Below, piece by piece: positions 36,082 to 44,097 of a stretch of DNA of 64,000 nt (positions are counted from its first letter, which is position 1; every line of letters begins with the position of its first letter). The notes beneath the pieces are model-generated. The model saw only the letters and a program-made list of their open reading frames with translations. It made no database searches and had not been told where the DNA came from. The translations under genes and the position numbers were made by a program. This DNA is from Candidatus Fluviicola riflensis (GTDB lineage: Bacteria > Bacteroidota > Bacteroidia > Flavobacteriales_D > Crocinitomicaceae), in contig CP022585.1 of NCBI GenBank assembly GCA_002243285.1, forward strand, positions 3,708,641 to 3,772,640. The letters are read 5' to 3'.

Positions 36082-37752
36082 ATGCAAGGTATCACAACTC
36101 ACTTCCGCTTTACGATTGATTCGTTTATCAAATTGCTTCCGCTTACAGCATTGGTTGCGTTCGGCAGTATCTTTTCTACACAAGCCCAAAACGTAGTCAA
36201 CGGATCATTCACCGATATGACCGGTAACTCTGTAACTCCAGCAGGATGGAGCAATGTGCTTGGATACAATCCCGGAACAAACCTGGGTGTAAATCCTACG
36301 GTTGACGTATTGGATATCAATTTCACTGCTTTCTTTAACAACGCTGCCGTGGCAGTCTCACCGTCTCCGGATGGCGGAACCTGGACAGGAATCAGCAGCA
36401 TTCCGCCGGATTTTGAAAACGAAGCCATCGATCAGGTAGTGAGCGGATTCACAATCGGCACAGTATACCAATTGTCTTTTTACGCCGCTAATTTCGGTGG
36501 CACACCTTTCAATGATCCGGGAGTAGTATCGGCCTATATAAACGGAACTACCGTTGCTGTGAGTCCTACCCTGAACCTGGTTGCTAATGTCTGGACGACT
36601 GTAACAGGAACATTTGTTGCTTCGGCAACTTCGATGACCGTGCATGTTGATGCGATCCATAATACCGGAAACGCTGGTTCCGGCGGTTATTATTCGGTCG
36701 ACGGATTGACCATTATACCTTTAACCCCTTGCGGCGCAGGAACCGATGCTCCCACACTGAGCCAAACGTCACTTTGCCTGACGACTCCCACTTATGATTT
36801 GAACAACGTAACGGCGAGCAATACTCCGGCAGGAACAACATTGACATGGCACACAGGCACTCCAGCTACCAATGCGAACACGGTTGCAAATTCTGTCGCT
36901 GTGAGTTCAGGAGTTTATTACGCTGCTTTTTACGACGCGGTAAACGATTGTTACAGTCCAACTCAGCCATTCACGTTAAATCCGTTTCCGGTTGCCGATT
37001 TCAGCGTGCCCTCAGTATGCTTGGGCAGCGCCGTAAATTTCATGGATGAATCAACCGTAGGTTTGGGTTCTGTAAACCAATGGGACTGGACCTTCGGTGA
37101 TGGAAATACAAGCAGTAATCAGAATCCGGTGCATACGTATGCAGGTGGAAATACTTCGTACAATGTAACATTGACCGTAACCTCAGCCGCAGGATGTTCC
37201 AATTCGGTAACACTTCCGATTACATTTGCCAATCCGGTAGCTTCATTCACTTACTCACCCACAGATCCGGATGTAATCAACCCAACGGTCCAATTCACTA
37301 ACACCTCTTCCAACGCAACAACATATGCCTGGGATTTCGGCGGATTAGGAAATTCAACACAAACCAATCCGAGCTTCAATTTCCCGAATGTAGTGAACAC
37401 ATATACTGTTACCCTGATTGCTTACGCAGGAAATTGTACGGATACAACCAGCGCTTTGATTACAGTGAACGATGTAATGATCTATTCGGTACCGAATGTG
37501 TTTAGTCCGGATAACGACGGAGTCAACGATGAGTTCCAGGTTTATACCGAAAATGCTGCGTCTGTTTCAGTAACAATTGTGAACCGTTGGGGCGAATTCA
37601 TCAAGGAACTGGACGGCCTGACAGAAACATGGGACGGAACTTTCCAGGGTAAAGAAGCCAGCGAGGGTGTTTATTTCTTCACGTATATCATCACCGATAA
37701 AGCTGATAAAACCATCGAAGGACATGGATTTGTTCAATTGATCCGCAAGTAA
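36082..37752 (+). CDS. PKD-repeat T9SS cargo protein, paralogue of the previous gene
   Basis: A 556-residue protein with a signal peptide ending FSTQAQ (~residue 33) and the same N-terminal domain as the 33492 gene (NGSFTDMTGNSVTPAGW, GTWTGISSIPP, YQLSFYAANFGG, SPTLNLV, DAIHNTG, YYAAFYDAVNDCYSPT). Only two PKD units follow, and the C-terminus is a type B T9SS sorting domain (PNVFSPDNDGVNDEF … IVNRWGEFIKE … EASEGVYFFTYI). ATG 36082 is used rather than TTG 36073. The two genes clearly arose by tandem duplication. Confidence 0.92.
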   Translation: MQGITTHFRFTIDSFIKLLPLTALVAFGSIFSTQAQNVVNGSFTDMTGNSVTPAGWSNVLGYNPGTNLGVNPTVDVLDINFTAFFNNAAVAVSPSPDGGTWTGISSIPPDFENEAIDQVVSGFTIGTVYQLSFYAANFGGTPFNDPGVVSAYINGTTVAVSPTLNLVANVWTTVTGTFVASATSMTVHVDAIHNTGNAGSGGYYSVDGLTIIPLTPCGAGTDAPTLSQTSLCLTTPTYDLNNVTASNTPAGTTLTWHTGTPATNANTVANSVAVSSGVYYAAFYDAVNDCYSPTQPFTLNPFPVADFSVPSVCLGSAVNFMDESTVGLGSVNQWDWTFGDGNTSSNQNPVHTYAGGNTSYNVTLTVTSAAGCSNSVTLPITFANPVASFTYSPTDPDVINPTVQFTNTSSNATTYAWDFGGLGNSTQTNPSFNFPNVVNTYTVTLIAYAGNCTDTTSALITVNDVMIYSVPNVFSPDNDGVNDEFQVYTENAASVSVTIVNRWGEFIKELDGLTETWDGTFQGKEASEGVYFFTYIITDKADKTIEGHGFVQLIRK

Positions 37753-37786
37753 CTTCCTGATTTCAGACTCAGATTGGTACAACTTT

Positions 37787-37868
37787 TCCCACAACCATGG
37801 GTTTTATCCTCTCAAAGCTAGTGCGTAGCCGGGCCGGAATTCATGGATTTGTGGGATTTCTTTTTTTT
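37787..37868 (+). terminator. Possible terminator after the PKD gene pair
   Basis: TCCCACAACCATGG (37787-37800) pairs, with a small bulge, with CATGGATTTGTGGGA (37842-37856), followed by TTTC and eight T. The loop is long (~41 bases), which lowers confidence. Confidence 0.5.
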
Positions 37869-37922
37869 GACGGCCTCACATTCATCCCGACAAGTGCTTT
37901 CAAATTAAAGGGAACTATTTGT

Positions 37923-37930
37923 TATCTTCG
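37923..37930 (+). promoter_or_regulatory. -7 box TATCTTCG for kbl
   Basis: One mismatch to TAnnTTTG, 20 bases before the ATG at 37951. Confidence 0.5.
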
Positions 37931-37950
37931 CCCGAGTAAAATTTGAAACC

Positions 37951-39138
37951 ATGTACGGAAAATTGAAAGACCATTTGGCAGCGGAATTGGAAACCATTCA
38001 GGCGGGCGGAATTTTTAAACGCGAACGTATCATCACTTCTCCGCAGGGAGCGCGTGTTACGGTAAGTTCAGGTGATGAAGTTGTGATCATGTGTGCCAAC
38101 AATTATCTTGGACTTTCTTCGCATCCTGAAGTTATTTCAGCGGCAAAAAACGCTCTTGATACACATGGTTTCGGTATGTCATCCGTACGTTTTATCTGCG
38201 GAACGCAAGACATTCACAAAGAACTTGAAGCGAAAATCGCCCGTTTTTACGGAACCGAAGATACAATCCTTTACGCAGCAGCTTTTGATGCCAACGGAGG
38301 TGTTTTCGAACCGCTTTTCACCGAAGAAGATGCGATTATTTCCGATGAATTAAATCACGCTTCCATTATCGATGGCGTTCGTTTATGCAAAGCACAACGC
38401 TACCGCTACAAACACAGCGACATGACTGATCTGGAAGAACAGTTAAAAGCTTCGCAGGCACAGCGTTTTCGCATTATTGTTACCGACGGTGTATTTTCAA
38501 TGGATGGCGACATTGCCAAAATGAACGAAATCTGCGATCTGGCTGATAAATACAATGCGTTGGTAATGACGGACGAATGTCACTCAGCAGGATTCATCGG
38601 TAAAACGGGCCGCGGAGTTCCTGAATACCACAATGTAATGGGCCGCGTTGATATTATCACCGGAACACTTGGAAAAGCATTGGGCGGTGCTATGGGCGGT
38701 TATACAACCGGTCGCAAGGAAATTATCGAATTATTGCGCCAGCGTTCACGTCCGTACTTGTTTTCTAATTCATTAGCTCCGGCAATAGTGGGTGCTTCCA
38801 ACAAAGTATTCGAGATTTTGAGTAATTCAACCGAATTGCGTGACAAACTTGAAGAGAACACAGCTTATTTCAAAGAACGCATTTTAGCCGCCGGATTTGA
38901 TGTAAAACCCGGTGATTCGCCGATTGTACCAATCATGTTGTACGACGCAGCACTTTCTCAGCAGTTTGCAGATAAGTTGTTGCAAGAAGGCGTTTACGCG
39001 ATCGGATTCTTTTACCCAGTGGTTGCAAAAGGACAGGCGCGCATCAGAACACAAATTTCTGCTGCTCACTCAAAAGCCGATTTGGATAAAGCAATTGCAG
39101 CTTTTACAAAAATTGGCAAGGAACTTGGTGTGATTTAA
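37951..39138 (+). CDS. kbl: Glycine C-acetyltransferase (2-amino-3-ketobutyrate CoA ligase)
   Basis: A 395-residue PLP enzyme of the alpha-oxoamine synthase family, which interconverts glycine plus acetyl-CoA and 2-amino-3-oxobutyrate in threonine breakdown. Seen are [17 protein letters not shown], the active-site [49 protein letters not shown] and the Schiff-base lysine in [18 protein letters not shown]. The RFICGTQ variant favours Kbl over BioF, HemA or serine palmitoyltransferase. No tdh gene is adjacent. Confidence 0.93.
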   Translation: MYGKLKDHLAAELETIQAGGIFKRERIITSPQGARVTVSSGDEVVIMCANNYLGLSSHPEVISAAKNALDTHGFGMSSVRFICGTQDIHKELEAKIARFYGTEDTILYAAAFDANGGVFEPLFTEEDAIISDELNHASIIDGVRLCKAQRYRYKHSDMTDLEEQLKASQAQRFRIIVTDGVFSMDGDIAKMNEICDLADKYNALVMTDECHSAGFIGKTGRGVPEYHNVMGRVDIITGTLGKALGGAMGGYTTGRKEIIELLRQRSRPYLFSNSLAPAIVGASNKVFEILSNSTELRDKLEENTAYFKERILAAGFDVKPGDSPIVPIMLYDAALSQQFADKLLQEGVYAIGFFYPVVAKGQARIRTQISAAHSKADLDKAIAAFTKIGKELGVI

Positions 39139-39150
39139 TCTGAAAAATTA

Positions 39151-39158
39151 TATATTTG
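39151..39158 (+). promoter_or_regulatory. -7 box TATATTTG for the small T9SS protein gene
   Basis: A perfect TAnnTTTG, 24 bases before the ATG at 39183. Confidence 0.6.
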
Positions 39159-39182
39159 AGTATTATACTATTTCAACAGACT

Positions 39183-39743
39183 ATGAAACACGTTTACGCA
39201 CTACTTTCTTTTGTTGTTCTTACTTTGGCTGGAACATCTTCTTATGCGCAATGCACAGTAACATATACAGAGACCATCACAGGTTTGGAAGTGGATCTTG
39301 CAATCGTTGGAACAGGAACTGCATCATTTCCGGGTTACGGAGTTGATTGGGGAGATGGCAACATCGATGTAGGTCAAAATGTTTCTCATACTTATGCCAC
39401 AGCCGGAACTTATACGGTTTGTGCTTATTTCTATGACTTAGCAGATACAGCAAGTTGCAGCGCGGAATACTGCGAAGATTTAGTTGTAACAGGAAGCAGT
39501 GCTTCTATCAAAGAAATCGATCAACAATTAACGGTTTCTGTTTACCCGAATCCTGCGGTAAGTTCAATTGAAATTTCTTCAACTGAGCCGTTGGAAAGCT
39601 TTTACATTTATAACACATTGGGAACAATGGTTTACAGTGACCGCGTACAAACAACCAGCACTAAAGTGAATATCTCGGACCTTCCGAAAGGTGTTTACCT
39701 GTTGCGTTGCAACGGTCTTACCAAGCGTTTCGTGAAAAAATAA
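39183..39743 (+). CDS. Small secreted PKD-like protein with type A T9SS sorting domain
   Basis: A 186-residue protein: signal peptide (MKHVYALLSFVVLTLAGTSSYAQ), one PKD-like domain (DWGDGNIDVGQNVSHTYATAGTYTV) with several Cys residues (CAYF, SCSAEYCED), and a C-terminal type A sorting domain (SVYPNPAVSSIEISS … YNTLGTMVYS … LPKGVYLLRC, ending RFVKK). It should be exported through the type IX secretion system and attached to the surface or released. The start at 39183 follows from the promoter box. A strong terminator comes after it. Confidence 0.88.
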   Translation: MKHVYALLSFVVLTLAGTSSYAQCTVTYTETITGLEVDLAIVGTGTASFPGYGVDWGDGNIDVGQNVSHTYATAGTYTVCAYFYDLADTASCSAEYCEDLVVTGSSASIKEIDQQLTVSVYPNPAVSSIEISSTEPLESFYIYNTLGTMVYSDRVQTTSTKVNISDLPKGVYLLRCNGLTKRFVKK

Positions 39744-39761
39744 TTGGAATATACTGATGTT

Positions 39762-39787
39762 AAAAAGGTGCTTCGGCGCCTTTTTTT
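39762..39787 (+). terminator. Rho-independent terminator with TTCG tetraloop
   Basis: AAAAGGTGC (39763-39771) and GCGCCTTTT (39776-39784) pair around TTCG, followed by more T. It terminates the 39183 gene. Confidence 0.85.
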
Positions 39788-39906
39788 GTGTCCATTAATT
39801 TTTGCAAAAACAATTCAACAACTGTAATTCCAGCCATACAAAAAATGATCGCTTTGTTTTACCAACAAAACACCGACTACGAATCACCAACATGCAGGAA
39901 TAAAAT

Positions 39907-39914
39907 TATCTTTG
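39907..39914 (+). promoter_or_regulatory. -7 box TATCTTTG for the GT2 fusion gene
   Basis: A perfect TAnnTTTG about 49 bases before the ATG at 39964. Confidence 0.6.
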
Positions 39915-39963
39915 TGACCTTTAACTGCCGTGTAATCCGGTAGTACTTTATTAATTGGACGCT

Positions 39964-41841
39964 ATGCTTATGACAAGGTATTATCTTGTAGTCTTTTTTT
40001 CGGTGGTTTCACTAGCTGTTTTCGGCCAGCGTTTCGAAAAAGTTACCGGGATCATTAAAGATCAAAAAACGGAAAATCCTATTGGAAAAGTAGGGATCAA
40101 ACTCACCACACTCGATTCTGCTACTGTTGCGAAAACCGAAACAGATAAAAACGGTGTCTACGTTTTCAGGAATATTCCGGTTGGAAAGTACTTATTGATC
40201 ATAGACGACAAGGATTACGAAGATAAGGGTTTCCCGGCTGACTTAAAAGCAGAGCAAGCAGCAAAAAGTGATACCTACACATTTTCGCCGTTCATGGTTT
40301 CGCTGAAAGTATCCTGGTTGTTTAACTGGGGAGATTCAGGTGATCAGGAACATTACTGGTCGCATTTTACTGCTAAGATCATCCTGATCATTTATGCAGC
40401 TTGTTTGGTATTAGTATTTTTCTACAGCGTCCTTCAATTATCACTTTCCATTGCTTATGCACGAAACCGTAAGAAAAAAGCGGCGGAAGCAAAACCGGTT
40501 TTCGATCCGGCAAAAGCTCCCAAAGTAACTGTTCAGTTACCGATGTACAACGAATTATTTGTTGCCGACCGGATCATTGAAACAGTAGCTGCTTTTGATT
40601 ATCCGGCTGATAAATTTGAAATCCAGGTACTGGATGATTCAACAGATGAAACGAAAGATGTGATTGCCAAAAAAGTAGCGGAAGTAGCTGCCCGTGGTGT
40701 CAATATCAAACACATTCACCGCGTTGATCGTACAGGCTACAAAGCCGGAGCTCTTGATGCAGCAATGGACAAAGTAGAAGGTGAATTCATTGCAATTTTC
40801 GATGCCGACTTTGTTCCGGACCCTGATTTCCTGCAAAAAACAATGCCTTATTTTGAAGATCCGAAAATCGGGGTTGTTCAAACACGTTGGGGCCATTTGA
40901 ATAAAAGTTATTCCATTCTTACGGAACTACAGGCTTTCGGCTTAAACGGCCACTTTGCAGTGGAACAAGGCGGAAGAAGCGCAGCCGGACATTTCATCAA
41001 TTTCAACGGAACAGGAGGTGTTTGGCGCAAAGCATGTATTGAAAGTGCGGGCGGATGGGAACATGATACGCTGACTGAAGATTTGGATTTGAGTTACCGT
41101 GCGCAATTGCGCGGGTGGCGATTCAAGTATCTGGAAGATGTGATAGCTCCGGCAGAACTTCCGATTACGATGTCAGCGCTTAAAAGTCAGCAACATCGCT
41201 GGATGAAAGGTGGTGCGGAATGTTTCCGGAAAATGGCCTGGACCATCATCACCTTCAAAGGAGTTAAATTCAGTGATCGTTTACACGGTTTATCGCATTT
41301 GTTTAATTCTTCAGTGTTCGTCTTCATTTTACTGATGTCATTGTTGAGTTTACCGGTTTTACATATCAAAGACAGCTTCTCTGATTTGAATTTCTTTATT
41401 CAATTCGGGTCAGTCTTTATTTCTAGTACGATTTTCCTCATGTATTATTACTGGCTGGCTTTCCGCGACAAAAGCGGCAATATCATCGGTTCTTTCATTC
41501 GGTATGTAGGCCGTTTTTTCCAGTTCCTGATCGTGTCGATGGGGTTATCACTCAGCAACACGGTAGCGGTATTGGAAGGCTACATGGGCATTAAAAGTTC
41601 ATTTGTGCGCACACCAAAATTCAATGTGGCTGCGAAAAGTGAATTTAAAGGCAACAAATACGATAAGAAAAGTATTTCACTGATTACTATCGCTGAAGGT
41701 TTACTGATGCTGTTGTTTGGTTACACAGCGGTCAACAGATCTATCTACGGCGATTTCGGGATGGTGCCGTTCCATTTAATGCTGACAATGGGCTACGGCT
41801 TGGTGTTTTTCAGCACGCTGAAAGAATTGCGTCGACAATAA
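39964..41841 (+). CDS. Membrane glycosyltransferase family 2 (CesA-like) with an N-terminal secreted-type regulatory domain
   Basis: A 625-residue protein. Residues 1-22 look like a signal peptide (LVVFFSVVSLAVFGQ) and ~23-95 form a carboxypeptidase-regulatory-like beta domain (VTGIIKDQKTENPIGKVGI … VFRNIPVGKYLLII). A membrane helix (~137-165) leads to a processive GT2 domain with LDDSTD (~224), DADF (~280), TEDLD (~372) and QQHRW (~409), then several C-terminal membrane helices. The catalytic part resembles CesA/CslA enzymes that polymerise and export beta-glycans. Joining this to an extracytoplasmic-type beta domain is unusual. ATG 39970 is an alternative start. Confidence 0.85.
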   Translation: MLMTRYYLVVFFSVVSLAVFGQRFEKVTGIIKDQKTENPIGKVGIKLTTLDSATVAKTETDKNGVYVFRNIPVGKYLLIIDDKDYEDKGFPADLKAEQAAKSDTYTFSPFMVSLKVSWLFNWGDSGDQEHYWSHFTAKIILIIYAACLVLVFFYSVLQLSLSIAYARNRKKKAAEAKPVFDPAKAPKVTVQLPMYNELFVADRIIETVAAFDYPADKFEIQVLDDSTDETKDVIAKKVAEVAARGVNIKHIHRVDRTGYKAGALDAAMDKVEGEFIAIFDADFVPDPDFLQKTMPYFEDPKIGVVQTRWGHLNKSYSILTELQAFGLNGHFAVEQGGRSAAGHFINFNGTGGVWRKACIESAGGWEHDTLTEDLDLSYRAQLRGWRFKYLEDVIAPAELPITMSALKSQQHRWMKGGAECFRKMAWTIITFKGVKFSDRLHGLSHLFNSSVFVFILLMSLLSLPVLHIKDSFSDLNFFIQFGSVFISSTIFLMYYYWLAFRDKSGNIIGSFIRYVGRFFQFLIVSMGLSLSNTVAVLEGYMGIKSSFVRTPKFNVAAKSEFKGNKYDKKSISLITIAEGLLMLLFGYTAVNRSIYGDFGMVPFHLMLTMGYGLVFFSTLKELRRQ

Positions 41842-41861
41842 TTTGAATCATAAATATATAG

Positions 41862-41890
41862 AGGTCCGGGGATTTTTCCGGGCCTTTTTT
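41862..41890 (+). terminator. Rho-independent terminator after the GT2 gene
   Basis: AGGTCCGG (41862-41869) pairs with CCGGGCCT (41878-41885), with one G-U pair, followed by TTTTT. Confidence 0.8.
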
Positions 41891-41962
41891 GTTTTGACTA
41901 TCTAATTGTTTCACAATATATGGTGCGGGAGGCATCCCACGCCTACGCCAAAACAAACGGTG

Positions 41963-42523
41963 TTATTTCAATGCCCGATAATTTGCCCGCCAGGTAGAAT
42001 CGGAAATATCACGCAGCAATACCCAAAAATTGGTATCGATAAAATAATCCTGGTCGAGGTGTTTGATGTGATATCGATCAATCAGGTATTTTTCCTGGGC
42101 TAAAACAGGTTTATACAAACCGTTGCTCCAACCTGTTTCGTTTCCACCCCGAAAAGGATAATCCGAATAACGAATTTTCCATAGGCTGTCAAAAACAGGA
42201 CAATACGGTATTTTCTCCAAAAATGTATCGTTCACATACACGCCACCCAGTACATTTTCCTGTTCAAAATAATTGATGCGTTTCGGGTTAAAGGGGCTTG
42301 GCCAAAATCCGGAAAGTACCTTGATAAATTCTTCCCGGGAAAAAATGCGTTTTTCGCGCAGTACACCTTCAGAATTATACCGGATAGCAATAAAACTGGT
42401 CATTTGCGAACTGTGCGTCATGGAAATACGTACGCCAAAAACAACACGTCCTTCCTCGGCCGGTGGTGGATCGGCTACTGCGGTTCCAAGAACCCAAAAC
42501 AGGCAAAGCAAGGCAAAACGCAT
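41963..42523 (-). CDS. Secreted protein of unknown function
   Basis: A 186-residue protein with a signal peptide (MRFALLCLFWVLGTAVADPPP). The mature part is rich in aromatics and charged residues (NPKRINYFEQENVLGG, YSDYPFRGGNETGW, WVLLRDISDSTWRANYR) with a single Cys, and has no repeat, lipobox or T9SS tail. I do not recognise the family. It is convergent with the GT2 gene. Confidence 0.65.
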   Translation of the reverse strand: MRFALLCLFWVLGTAVADPPPAEEGRVVFGVRISMTHSSQMTSFIAIRYNSEGVLREKRIFSREEFIKVLSGFWPSPFNPKRINYFEQENVLGGVYVNDTFLEKIPYCPVFDSLWKIRYSDYPFRGGNETGWSNGLYKPVLAQEKYLIDRYHIKHLDQDYFIDTNFWVLLRDISDSTWRANYRALK

Positions 42524-42577
42524 GATGCAAATTACAAACTATTGGCCTTTTGAACAACCCCTAACCCGCTAGAGCAG

Positions 42578-42733
42578 TTAACGTTTGCGAAAAAGCAACC
42601 ATATTACGGTGATCAATCCCAACAAAAATGCAGTTAACAACCACCAATTTTGTACCAGAAAAATCAACAGGAATAAAAGCGGAATGGAAACAATAGCCAG
42701 TAAATGGAACTTTCCCTGGTGGCGGTTAGTCAA
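42578..42733 (-). CDS. Small two-helix membrane protein overlapping the cyclo-ligase gene
   Basis: A 51-codon minus-strand frame begins with TTG at 42731-42733, overlaps the end of the 5-formyl-THF cyclo-ligase gene by 8 bases, and stops at 42578. It encodes a short polar start (TNRHQGKFH) and two hydrophobic segments (LLAIVSIPLLFLLIFLV and WLLTAFLLGLITVIWLLF) closed by RKR. The positive-inside pattern and the coupled overlap support a real small membrane protein; the non-ATG start lowers confidence. A CTG at 42751 is a possible earlier start. Confidence 0.45.
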   Translation of the reverse strand: MTNRHQGKFHLLAIVSIPLLFLLIFLVQNWWLLTAFLLGLITVIWLLFRKR

Positions 42734-43292
42734 AACGAATGATTTTTTCAGGAGTCACTAACGCATTGAGCTTTACATCGGTCGGAAGTACATCGCTGAT
42801 CGATGGTTCCACATCGAAATAATGCAGCCCGATAAACTGACAGGAAGGTGAACATTTACGCAGAAAGCGATCATAGAAGCCTTTTCCGTAGCCTACACGA
42901 TGCCCATACTTGTCAACAGCCAGCAACGGCACGAAAACGATATCGAAGCGGTCTGCAGCGATAATTTTTCCTTTTTTAGGTTCGGGAATACCTTTTTCAT
43001 TGATCTCGAGCTGATCTGTATTCTCAAAAAGGTAATGACGCATCTCAAGGCTTTCGAAATTTGATTTCGGGATGGCGACACGTGCACCGATATTCTTTGC
43101 GCGTTCCCACAACAGGTAAGTGTTTACTTCCTTTTGACGTTCGATGGGTAAAAAAAGCGAAATTGTTTTTTCTTCCAACTGAAAATGAGTGAGGGTTTGT
43201 TCGACAATCGTTTCGGAAAGTCGTTCCAATTCTCCAGGAGATAACATACGGCGTTTAGAGCGGTATAATTCGCGTAGTTCAGATTTCGTCAT
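42726..43292 (-). CDS. 5-formyltetrahydrofolate cyclo-ligase
   Basis: A 188-residue protein of the 5-FTHF cyclo-ligase family, which converts 5-formyl-THF to 5,10-methenyl-THF with ATP. Signs are the basic start KSELRELYRSKRRMLS, LFLPIERQKEVNTYLLWERA, and the C-terminal ATP-binding motif VDKYGHRVGYGKGFYDRFL. Its ATG overlaps the stop of the ybaB-like gene by 4 bases (ATGA), indicating translational coupling. Confidence 0.92.
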   Translation of the reverse strand: MTKSELRELYRSKRRMLSPGELERLSETIVEQTLTHFQLEEKTISLFLPIERQKEVNTYLLWERAKNIGARVAIPKSNFESLEMRHYLFENTDQLEINEKGIPEPKKGKIIAADRFDIVFVPLLAVDKYGHRVGYGKGFYDRFLRKCSPSCQFIGLHYFDVEPSISDVLPTDVKLNALVTPEKIIRFD

Positions 43293-43600
43293 TCAGGATC
43301 AGATGGATTAGGAACCAGCGCCGAAAGCGAGTGCATCAGCTCTTTTTCACGCAATGCCGTTACCTGCTCAATTGCATTGCGAAGCGCGACGGCCAAAAAA
43401 TCTTCCAAATCCGCTTTTTCCATGTGCATCAATTCGGTTGCAATGTGCAATTCTTTTAGCGCATACGTTCCGTCAAGTTTCAGGCGGATCAGTCCGTTAC
43501 CAGCATTTCCTTCAACGATCAGCTCAGGTAAACGCGACATCCCGCTATCGGTTGCGCCTTTTAATGCGGAAAGCTGTTGTAAAAATTCAGGTCCAAACAT
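43289..43600 (-). CDS. YbaB/EbfC family nucleoid-associated protein
   Basis: A 103-residue protein with the YbaB fold: strand region ELIVEGNAGNGLIRLKLDGTYALKELHI followed by the helix EKADLEDFLAVALRNAIEQVTALREKELMHSL. These proteins bind DNA as dimers and influence nucleoid organisation. Here it is not next to dnaX or recR, the classical neighbours, but coupled to the cyclo-ligase gene. Confidence 0.82.
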   Translation of the reverse strand: MFGPEFLQQLSALKGATDSGMSRLPELIVEGNAGNGLIRLKLDGTYALKELHIATELMHMEKADLEDFLAVALRNAIEQVTALREKELMHSLSALVPNPSDPE

Positions 43601-43615
43601 CTGTTCAATTTTAAA

Positions 43616-43623
43616 CGAAAATA
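43616..43623 (-). promoter_or_regulatory. -7 box TATTTTCG for the ybaB-like/cyclo-ligase operon
   Basis: One mismatch to TAnnTTTG on the minus strand, 15 bases before the ATG at 43600. Confidence 0.45.
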
Positions 43624-43728
43624 CGTTAAACTACTTAACTGACAAATATTTGACGCAATTGTTCGCGCAAAATCATGGAATCTAAAATTTTATTGTGATT
43701 TATTAAGAACCTAATCCCCATGATTTTG

Positions 43729-43736
43729 TACTTTTG
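43729..43736 (+). promoter_or_regulatory. -7 box TACTTTTG for the acidic exported protein gene
   Basis: A perfect TAnnTTTG; 6 bases before the ATG at 43743, so little or no leader is expected. May also serve the SulP/carbonic anhydrase genes. Confidence 0.6.
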
Positions 43737-43742
43737 ACCGTC

Positions 43743-44057
43743 ATGAAATACATGTTCCGCATTTTCCTTTTCATAGCAATCAGCTCTTTCTGTATGGAGA
43801 TAGTTTATTCTCTTGCAGGGGAAACCGCTGTTGAGCTTGTTTCTTCGGATAACACAGATGACGAGGAAGATTCGGATGATCCTTCTGACGAGAAAGAAGA
43901 AAAATCAAGCAAAACCGATACTATATTCTTCGCGCATTCATCACTGTGGGCATTTGTATTTACTGAATCGGGCGCTCGAACTTCGTATGCTGAAATGCCT
44001 TATCCTATTGCGTTTCACCTTATTGAACCTCCCTATTCTCCTCCGGAAATGATCTGA
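43743..44057 (+). CDS. Small exported acidic protein upstream of SulP
   Basis: A 104-residue protein: a hydrophobic N-terminus (YMFRIFLFIAISSFCMEIVYS) that is either a signal peptide or an anchor, a very acidic Ser/Asp/Glu stretch (SSDNTDDEEDSDDPSDEKEE), and a tail rich in aromatics and prolines (HLIEPPYSPPEMI). I know no family for it. It lies 40 bases before the SulP gene on the same strand, so a link to that transporter is possible but untested. Confidence 0.55.
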   Translation: MKYMFRIFLFIAISSFCMEIVYSLAGETAVELVSSDNTDDEEDSDDPSDEKEEKSSKTDTIFFAHSSLWAFVFTESGARTSYAEMPYPIAFHLIEPPYSPPEMI

Positions 44058-44097
44058 TTAAAACCATCGTTTTAGTTTCATTTCATTTCTATAATTT

